Shown here: piece by piece, positions 58,858 through 64,000 of the stretch
Layout of the letters: each line of letters begins with the position of its first letter
How positions within the stretch are numbered: the first letter of the stretch is position 1
NCBI RefSeq assembly: GCF_027563465.1
Contig: NZ_JAPFQA010000006.1
Location: 1-64,000, forward strand
Reading direction: 5' to 3'
Source: Mesorhizobium qingshengii
Lineage (GTDB): Bacteria > Pseudomonadota > Alphaproteobacteria > Rhizobiales > Rhizobiaceae
Length of the DNA: 64,000 bases
Notes under the pieces: generated by a model
What the model was told of the DNA's origin: nothing
The model's database searches: none
Seen by the model: the letters and a program-made list of their open reading frames with translations, nothing else
Program-made: the position numbers and the translations under genes

Positions 58858-58884
58858 GTCGATCAATAGAAATCTTCTATCGAC
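58858..58884 (-). promoter_or_regulatory. Palindromic LysR-type operator upstream of fdsG
   Basis: The core ATAGAA-ATC-TTCTAT (58866-58880) is a perfect 15-base palindrome, flanked by GTCGAT (58858-58863) and ATCGAC (58879-58884). A related half-site, ATCAATATAG, lies at 58841-58850 (compare ATCAATAGAA at 58862-58871). Two such sites about 20 bases apart, 70-110 bases before the fdsG start and directly beside a LysR gene, are what an LTTR operator looks like. Position and symmetry are seen; the binding protein is inferred. Confidence 0.65.
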
Positions 58885-58908
58885 CGTGTTCAGCCTGCAT
58901 TGTCTAGC

Positions 58909-59808
58909 CTAGCGCTGGGCGTGGAAATCGTCCGCCAGCGCCATCGCCTCGTCCAACAGCGCCGAGACCAGCGGTGTGTGCGGTTCGCGCGGGGTTGCCA
59001 CCAGCCCGACGGTGTGGCTGGCATCCGGTTCGACGATCGGGATGGCCCGGACCGGTTCGGAAAAGCCGAATGTTTCCGCCAGGTTGAGCGGCATGATCGA
59101 CGACCATTTGCCGGTGCGGATGTGGGAAAACAGCACGATCATCGAGTTGGATTCCAGCGTCGGCCGCACCTGGACGCCGGCCTCGGCCAGATGCTGGTCG
59201 ATGATGCGGCGGTTCTGCATGTCCGGCGTCAACAGGCAGAGCGGCAGCTGGCTGAGCTCGGCCCACGTCACTTTGTCGCGGTCGGAATAGGGATTTCCGA
59301 CAGCGGTGATCAGCTGATAGCGCTCGTCATAGAGTGGCACGCTGGTCACCCGTCCCAGCGGCTCGTTGTCGAGATAGGTGATGCCGGCATCGATGTCGAA
59401 ATTGCCAAGCAGCGACAGCACCTCGATCGAGGTCCGCGACAGCACCGAAAAGGTGACGCCGGGGTGTTTTGCCCGGAAGGGGGTCGTCAGCCGCGCCACC
59501 ATGGCCAGAGCCGTCGGGATGGCGGCGATGCGGATGCGTCCGGAAAGGCCGTGGCGCGCCGCCCGCATTTCCTCGCGCATGGCGCGGGTGTCGCCGACGA
59601 TGCGCCGCGCCCATATCAGCACCTGCTTGCCCTCCGGTGTAAGCCCCTGGAAGCGCGAGCCGCGCAGAACCAGCATCACGCCAAGCTGGCCCTCCAGCTG
59701 CTTGATCCCTGCAGAAAGTGTCGGTTGGGTGACGCCGCACAGCTCCGCCGCCCGGCCGAAATGCTCTTCCCTGGCCAATGCGATGAAGAATTCCAGCTTG
59801 TCGATCAT
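58909..59808 (-). CDS. LysR-family regulator, probable regulator of the fds operon
   Basis: A 299-residue LTTR: 'MIDKLEFFIALAREEHFGRA' and 'GVTQPTLSAGIKQLEGQLGV' form the helix-turn-helix, then 'LVLRGSRFQGLTPEGKQVL'. The effector domain starts near residue 90 ('SGRIRIAAIPTALAMVARL'). It sits just upstream of fdsGBACD on the same strand, separated by 134 bases that contain the palindromic site; LTTRs in this position control formate dehydrogenase in related bacteria. Start at 59808 rather than the upstream frame. Confidence 0.9.
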   Translation of the reverse strand: MIDKLEFFIALAREEHFGRAAELCGVTQPTLSAGIKQLEGQLGVMLVLRGSRFQGLTPEGKQVLIWARRIVGDTRAMREEMRAARHGLSGRIRIAAIPTALAMVARLTTPFRAKHPGVTFSVLSRTSIEVLSLLGNFDIDAGITYLDNEPLGRVTSVPLYDERYQLITAVGNPYSDRDKVTWAELSQLPLCLLTPDMQNRRIIDQHLAEAGVQVRPTLESNSMIVLFSHIRTGKWSSIMPLNLAETFGFSEPVRAIPIVEPDASHTVGLVATPREPHTPLVSALLDEAMALADDFHAQR

Positions 59809-59964
59809 GCCATCTGTCCGGTCTTTGCGTGCAAGGTCGGGGAAATTGCGTTTCGCCGCAAGCGCTATGCGCAATTGGCCGCATCCACATCTTTGAGCCG
59901 GCTACCTGTTTCCCCCGGCGGAATGTGGCGCTATGTGGTGGGACAGAATACGGGGAGGTCGGAC

Positions 59965-60606
59965 ATGCTGGGCTGGTTCCGCAAGCTGCTGCCGCGCGAA
60001 GATCGTTTCTTCGACCTGTTCGAACGGCATTCCCGAACCGTGGTCGGCGGCGCCGAGGCGCTCCAGCAGCTTCTCCAGGGCAAGGACATCGATCGCTGGT
60101 GTCAGAAGATCATCGATCTCGAGGACGAGGCCGATCACATCACCGCCGAAGTCCTGCTGGCCGTGCGGCGCTCTTTCATCACGCCTTTCGATCGCGGCGA
60201 CATCAAGGACCTGATCCAGTCGATGGATGACGCCATCGACATGATGCACAAGACCGTCAAGACGGTGAAGTTGTTCGAAAAGAAGGAATTCGACCCGCTG
60301 ATGCAGGAAATGGGCGGCGTCATCGTCGCCGCCGCCAAGCTGGTCGCCGAGGCGATCCCCCTGCTCCACAAGGTCGGGGCGCACACGGTGCGCCTCAACG
60401 CCATTGCCGAAGAGGTCATGCGCGTCGAAAGCCGGGCCGACGATCTGCACGAGCAGGGGCTGAAGGACCTGTTCAGGAAGCATGGCCGCAGCGACCCGAT
60501 GGCCTACCTGATCGGCAGCGAGATCTATGGCCAGCTGGAAAAGGTGGTCGATCGATTCGAGGATGTCGCCAACGAAATCAGCGGCATCGTCATCGAGAAT
60601 GTCTAG
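59965..60606 (+). CDS. DUF47 (PhoU-like) phosphate-transport regulator
   Basis: A 213-residue helical cytoplasmic protein of the DUF47 family: 'MLGWFRKLLPREDRFFDLFE' at the start, 'LEDEADHITAEVLLAVRRSF', 'TPFDRGDIKDLIQSMDDAID', and 'VESRADDLHEQGLKDLF'. Family members resemble PhoU and lie beside Pit transporters. The start is fixed by GGGGAGG eight bases before the ATG. It is followed after three bases by the Pit gene, so both are one operon. Confidence 0.9.
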   Translation: MLGWFRKLLPREDRFFDLFERHSRTVVGGAEALQQLLQGKDIDRWCQKIIDLEDEADHITAEVLLAVRRSFITPFDRGDIKDLIQSMDDAIDMMHKTVKTVKLFEKKEFDPLMQEMGGVIVAAAKLVAEAIPLLHKVGAHTVRLNAIAEEVMRVESRADDLHEQGLKDLFRKHGRSDPMAYLIGSEIYGQLEKVVDRFEDVANEISGIVIENV

Positions 60607-60609
60607 GTA

Positions 60610-61614
60610 ATGGAAGCAACCATAGCCTTTCCCGTTCTCGCCGGTCTCATCGCGGTTGCGCTGTTCTTCGACTTTCTCAACGGCCTGCACGATGCGGCCA
60701 ATTCCATCGCCACCATCGTCTCCACGCGCGTGCTGAGGCCGCAATATGCGGTGCTGTGGGCGGCCTTCTTCAATTTCATCGCCTTCATGTTCTTCGGGCT
60801 TCATGTCGCCGAGACCGTGGGAAAGGGCATCGTCGACGTCAGCATCGTCACCCCGGCGGTGATTTTCGCAGCCCTTGTCGGCGCCATCGTCTGGAACATC
60901 GTCACCTGGATTGCCGGCATCCCGTCAAGCAGCTCGCATGCGCTGATCGGCGGGCTGGTCGGCGCCGGCCTTGCAAAGGCTGGACTGAGTGCCATCGTCT
61001 GGGCGGGGCTTGGCAAGACGGTCGCCGCGATCGTCGTGTCGCCGGCCACCGGTTTTGTCCTGGCGCTCGTCCTGATCCTTGTCGTTTCGTGGCTGTTCGT
61101 GCGGCAGACGCCGTTCGCCGTCGACAGCACCTTCCGCGTCATGCAGTTCTTTTCCGCCTCGCTCTATTCGCTCGGGCACGGCGGCAATGACGCCCAGAAG
61201 ACCATGGGCATCATTGCCGTGCTGCTCTATTCGCAAGGCATGCTCGGCGCCAATTTCTACGTGCCGCTGTGGGTCGTCCTCACCTGCCAGTCGGCGCTGG
61301 CGCTGGGCACGTTGCTCGGCGGCTGGCGCATCGTCCACACGATGGGCTCGAAGATCACCCGGCTGAACCCGATGCAGGGCTTCTGCGCCGAGACCGGCGG
61401 CGCCATCACCCTGTTCGCCGCCACCTGGCTCGGTGTTCCCGTGTCGACCACGCACACCATCACCGGCGCCATCATCGGCGTCGGCGCCGCCCGCCGCGTC
61501 TCCGCCGTGCGCTGGGGCATTGCCGGCAACATCGTCATTGCCTGGGTCATCACCTTGCCGGCCACGGCGGCGATCGCGGCTCTCACCTACCTCGCGGTCG
61601 GCCTGGCAAGGTGA
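60610..61614 (+). CDS. pitA: Low-affinity inorganic phosphate transporter, Pit family
   Basis: A 334-residue inner-membrane transporter with about ten segments. The two inverted-repeat signature motifs are 'FDFLNGLHDAANSIATIVST' near residue 22 and 'LGHGGNDAQKTMGIIAVLLY' near residue 190; also 'GIPSSSSHALIGGLVGAGLA' and 'VPVSTTHTITGAIIGVGAAR'. It moves phosphate (usually as a metal complex) with protons. The DUF47 partner is just upstream. The gene ends 77 bases before the Mrp-type ATPase. Confidence 0.92.
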   Translation: MEATIAFPVLAGLIAVALFFDFLNGLHDAANSIATIVSTRVLRPQYAVLWAAFFNFIAFMFFGLHVAETVGKGIVDVSIVTPAVIFAALVGAIVWNIVTWIAGIPSSSSHALIGGLVGAGLAKAGLSAIVWAGLGKTVAAIVVSPATGFVLALVLILVVSWLFVRQTPFAVDSTFRVMQFFSASLYSLGHGGNDAQKTMGIIAVLLYSQGMLGANFYVPLWVVLTCQSALALGTLLGGWRIVHTMGSKITRLNPMQGFCAETGGAITLFAATWLGVPVSTTHTITGAIIGVGAARRVSAVRWGIAGNIVIAWVITLPATAAIAALTYLAVGLAR

Positions 61615-61691
61615 CGCGGACATTCTGTCGCTTGGAGTCGCCTCCAATCTGCACTATCTGAGCCGCAGCCAAACGCCTCGAGGAACAGTTC

Positions 61692-62855
61692 ATGCCCGTC
61701 ACCAAGGATTCCGTCATCGAACGCCTGAAAACGGTCAACGGGCCGGACTTCACCGGCAATATCGTCGACCTCGGCATGGTTTCCGAGATTTTCATCGCCG
61801 ACGGCAAGGTTTTCTTCTCGATCACCGTTCCGGCTGCCCGCGCCCAGGAGATGGAGCCGCTGCGCGCCGCCGCCGAACGCGTCGTCAAGGCGATCCCCGG
61901 TGTCGCCGGCGCCATCGTCGCGCTGACGGCGGAAAAGAAGGGCGGCGGCATGGAGGCGCCGGTCCCGGCGCGCCCCGCTCCCAGGCCCGCTCCAGCGGCT
62001 TCGCGGCCAGTTCCCCACGCCCCTGCATCGCAAAGCCACGGCAAGCGCGGCGTGCCCGGCATCGAGGCGATCATCGCGGTGGCTTCAGGCAAGGGCGGCG
62101 TCGGCAAGTCGACCACGGCCGTCAACATCGCGCTTGGCCTCGCCGCCAACGGCTTGCGCGTCGGCGTGCTTGACGCCGACATATATGGCCCGTCCATGCC
62201 GCGGCTGCTCGACATCCATGGCCGGCCGCAGACCGTCGACGGCAAGATCCTGAAGCCGATGGAGAATTACGGCCTCAAGGTCATGTCGATGGGCTTCCTC
62301 GTCGATGAGGAAACGCCGATGATCTGGCGCGGGCCGATGGTGATGTCGGCGCTGACGCAGATGCTGCGCGAGGTCGAGTGGGGTCGGCTCGACGTGCTCG
62401 TCGTCGACATGCCGCCCGGCACCGGCGACGCCCAGCTGACCATGGCCCAGCAGGTGCCGTTGGCCGGCGCCGTGATCGTATCGACGCCGCAGGACCTGGC
62501 CTTGATCGATGCCCGCAAGGGGCTCAACATGTTCAAGAAGGTCGACGTGCCGCTGCTCGGCATCGTCGAGAACATGAGCTATTTCATCGCTCCCGACACC
62601 GGCAAGCGCTACGACATCTTCGGCCATGGCGGCGCGCGCCGCGAGGCCGAGCGTCTCGGCGTCACCTTCCTCGGCGAAGTGCCGCTCGAGATGGGTATCC
62701 GCGAAAGTTCGGATGCCGGCACGCCGGTGGTTGTCTCGAAGCCCGATGGCGCCGAAGCGAAAATCTATCGCGACATCGCCGGAAAAGTCTGGGACCGGGT
62801 CAATGAAGAGCGCGGTGCCGCGGCTGCCGCGGTGCCGAGCATAGTGTTCGAGTAG
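61692..62855 (+). CDS. Mrp/NBP35-family P-loop ATPase (ApbC-like), lacking the C-terminal CxxC
   Basis: A 387-residue Fe-S carrier-type ATPase. An N-terminal DUF59/MIP18-like domain (about residues 5-80) is joined by a Pro/Ala-rich linker ('VPARPAPRPAPAASRPVPH') to the ATPase: 'VASGKGGVGKSTTAVNIALG' (deviant Walker A), 'GVLDADIYGPSMPRLL', 'VVDMPPGTGDAQLT'. Classical ApbC binds the Fe-S cluster through a CxxC in the segment 'NMSYFxCPxC'; here that segment is 'NMSYFIAPDTGKRYDIFGHG', so both cysteines are absent. This form is common in alphaproteobacteria as far as I recall. A cluster role is therefore uncertain. Confidence 0.9.
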   Translation: MPVTKDSVIERLKTVNGPDFTGNIVDLGMVSEIFIADGKVFFSITVPAARAQEMEPLRAAAERVVKAIPGVAGAIVALTAEKKGGGMEAPVPARPAPRPAPAASRPVPHAPASQSHGKRGVPGIEAIIAVASGKGGVGKSTTAVNIALGLAANGLRVGVLDADIYGPSMPRLLDIHGRPQTVDGKILKPMENYGLKVMSMGFLVDEETPMIWRGPMVMSALTQMLREVEWGRLDVLVVDMPPGTGDAQLTMAQQVPLAGAVIVSTPQDLALIDARKGLNMFKKVDVPLLGIVENMSYFIAPDTGKRYDIFGHGGARREAERLGVTFLGEVPLEMGIRESSDAGTPVVVSKPDGAEAKIYRDIAGKVWDRVNEERGAAAAAVPSIVFE

Positions 62856-62879
62856 GTTTTCCGTTCGGTGGGCGCCACT

Positions 62880-62925
62880 CCTTACCCTTAGCCCCTGAAG
62901 AACGGGGAGAGGGGGATCGCCGGCG
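62880..62925. repeat. Truncated copy D of the palindromic repeat
   Basis: The segment 'gaagaacggggagaggggg' followed by atcgcc matches copy B at 44719-44742 (loop, 3' arm and flank) almost exactly. The opposite 5' arm is degenerate (agcccct in place of CTCTCCCCGT), so the hairpin is largely lost. It lies between the Mrp-type and CoxG-like genes. Confidence 0.6.
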
Positions 62926-62971
62926 GACAGCGCCAGCCCGCGATCAAGCCAAGCGTTGTTCAGGCGGCAGC

Positions 62972-63424
62972 CTAAGCCGCGCCTACCTTCTCGCCGAACT
63001 TCGAAAAAAACTGTCCGGCCAGTTTCTTCGAGGTCGATTCGATCAGCCGGCTGCCAAGCTGGGCGATCTTGCCGCCGACATCGGCCTTGGCCGCGTATTT
63101 CAAAACCGTGGCATCCGGTCCATCCGATGTCAGCGTCACGTCGGCGCCGCCCTTGGCGAAGCCGGCGATGCCGCCCTTGCCTTCGCCCTGGATGGTGTAG
63201 GAATGCGGCGGCTTGAGGTTCTTCAGCGTTACCTCACCGTTGAACGTCGCCTTGATCGGCCCGATCTTCAACACCACGGTCGCCGCCATCTCGGTCGGTG
63301 ACTTCATCTCGAGGCTCTGGCAGCCGGGAATGGTCGCCTTCAAAACCTCGGGATCGTTCAGCGCTTCCCATACTTTTTGCAGGGGTGCGGCAATGTGTTC
63401 CTCGCCCTCGATCACCAAAGCCAT
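62972..63424 (-). CDS. CoxG-like SRPBCC-domain protein
   Basis: A 150-residue soluble protein of the CO-dehydrogenase subunit G (CoxG) family, an SRPBCC lipid/ligand-binding fold: '[20 protein letters not shown]', '[15 protein letters not shown]', '[16 protein letters not shown]' and '[20 protein letters not shown]'. In CODH/xanthine-dehydrogenase clusters CoxG helps anchor or mature the enzyme; no such enzyme is in this window, so it is an orphan here. Start at 63424; the frame is open upstream without coding character. It is divergent from the IlvD/Edd gene. Confidence 0.88.
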   Translation of the reverse strand: MALVIEGEEHIAAPLQKVWEALNDPEVLKATIPGCQSLEMKSPTEMAATVVLKIGPIKATFNGEVTLKNLKPPHSYTIQGEGKGGIAGFAKGGADVTLTSDGPDATVLKYAAKADVGGKIAQLGSRLIESTSKKLAGQFFSKFGEKVGAA

Positions 63425-63572
63425 GAAAACCTCCCAGACAAGACTACCCCGAAGCCGTAACGTACGGTTGGGTGCATGTCTATCGCACCAAAGTCCGGTT
63501 GCGACCGCGCGTCCCTCTTGCCTGCTCTCGCGCGTTGCCATATCGATTTGTCTTACAAATACGGAGACCACG

Positions 63573-64000
63573 ATGGCAGGCGCCCCCACCAGGAAGAAAA
63601 AATTTCGCTCGCAGGAGTGGTTCGACAATCCCGACAATCCCGGGATGACGGCGCTCTATCTGGAGCGCTACCTGAATTACGGCCTGACACGGGCCGAACT
63701 GATGTCCGGCAAGCCGCTGATCGGCATCGCCCAGACCGGCTCGGATCTCTCGCCTTGCAACCGCCATCATATCGAACTGGCCAAGCGCGTGCGCGAGGGC
63801 ATCGTGTCGATGGGCGGCATTCCTTTCGAGTTCCCGTGCCATCCGATCCAGGAGACGGGCAAGCGGCCGACCGCCGCCCTTGACCGCAACCTTGCCTATC
63901 TCGGCCTGGTCGAGGTGCTCTATGGCTATCCGCTCGACGGCGTCGTGCTGACCATCGGCTGCGACAAGACGACCCCAGCCCTGCTGATGGCGGCAGCAAC
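63573..64000 (+). CDS. IlvD/Edd-family dehydratase, 5' part only
   Basis: The first 142 codons of a sugar-acid or dihydroxy-acid dehydratase that leaves the window at the right edge. '[20 protein letters not shown]' at the start, '[20 protein letters not shown]' and '[17 protein letters not shown]' (Fe-S Cys and catalytic Lys region) match the arabonate/xylonate-type branch rather than IlvD proper. The ATG is at 63573 with GGAGACC upstream. Substrate is inferred from the N-terminus only. Confidence 0.85.
   Translation, partial: MAGAPTRKKKFRSQEWFDNPDNPGMTALYLERYLNYGLTRAELMSGKPLIGIAQTGSDLSPCNRHHIELAKRVREGIVSMGGIPFEFPCHPIQETGKRPTAALDRNLAYLGLVEVLYGYPLDGVVLTIGCDKTTPALLMAAA

Overview
The window reads as a chromosomal segment of a high-GC alphaproteobacterium of the order Hyphomicrobiales (Rhizobiales), most like Mesorhizobium or a close relative. 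The basis is the strong G/C preference at third codon positions, a malic enzyme fused to a phosphotransacetylase-like domain, a rhizobial-type PmtA phospholipid N-methyltransferase, an fdsGBACD formate dehydrogenase operon, and palindromic 'TCTCCCCGT...ACGGGGAGA' intergenic repeats. This placement rests on recognition, not on a search. I saw no tRNA, rRNA, CRISPR array, insertion sequence or prophage.

Layout. 1-3022 is one uninterrupted minus-strand reading frame of at least 1007 codons that leaves the window on the left; it is visibly poorer in G+C than its neighbours and I do not recognise it. Next come mutS (-), the malic enzyme (+), a PAS-GGDEF gene broken by one extra C, an orphan MbcA/ParS-like antitoxin-type protein (-), adenosine kinase (-), a DMT exporter (+) and a CysZ-like membrane protein (+). 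13.7-18.2 kb is a minus-strand block: trans-3-hydroxy-L-proline dehydratase, a PEP mutase/isocitrate lyase family enzyme, an exported protein, a HAD phosphatase, dut and an Lrp regulator. 18.3-26.6 kb holds a DUF6356 protein, a class II glutamine amidotransferase, an amidase, a DAO-type oxidoreductase, prfC, a PhnB-like VOC protein and ilvD.

26.6-37.5 kb holds an ABC exporter (-), a cytosine-deaminase-like amidohydrolase with a DMT transporter (+), and a tightly overlapping minus-strand operon: small-molecule kinase, FAD/GcvT oxidoreductase, a second FAD/GcvT oxidoreductase, a second kinase. A DeoR-family regulator lies divergently across 442 bp. 38.7-43.3 kb holds a two-component system, pmtA translationally coupled to a DedA protein, and a LysR regulator. 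43.5-49.6 kb is a polyamine-type ABC operon (binding protein, ATPase, two permeases) ending in an aminoaldehyde-type dehydrogenase and a Tat-exported SnoaL-like protein. 49.7-52.6 kb has three small minus-strand genes and a regulator that fuses alpha/beta hydrolase, degenerate cyclase-like and LuxR DNA-binding domains. 52.7-59.8 kb is fdsGBACD with its LysR regulator. The window ends with a DUF47-Pit phosphate pair, an Mrp-type ATPase lacking the usual C-terminal CxxC, a CoxG-like protein and a partial IlvD/Edd dehydratase.

How the genes work together. The clearest units are fds (formate oxidation), the polyamine-type uptake and aldehyde oxidation operon, the kinase/demethylating-oxidoreductase operon, and PmtA-DedA (membrane lipid). 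The least explained are the giant left-edge protein, the paired kinase/oxidoreductase operon, the three-domain regulator, and a dispersed cloverleaf-like repeat seen in several intergenic gaps.
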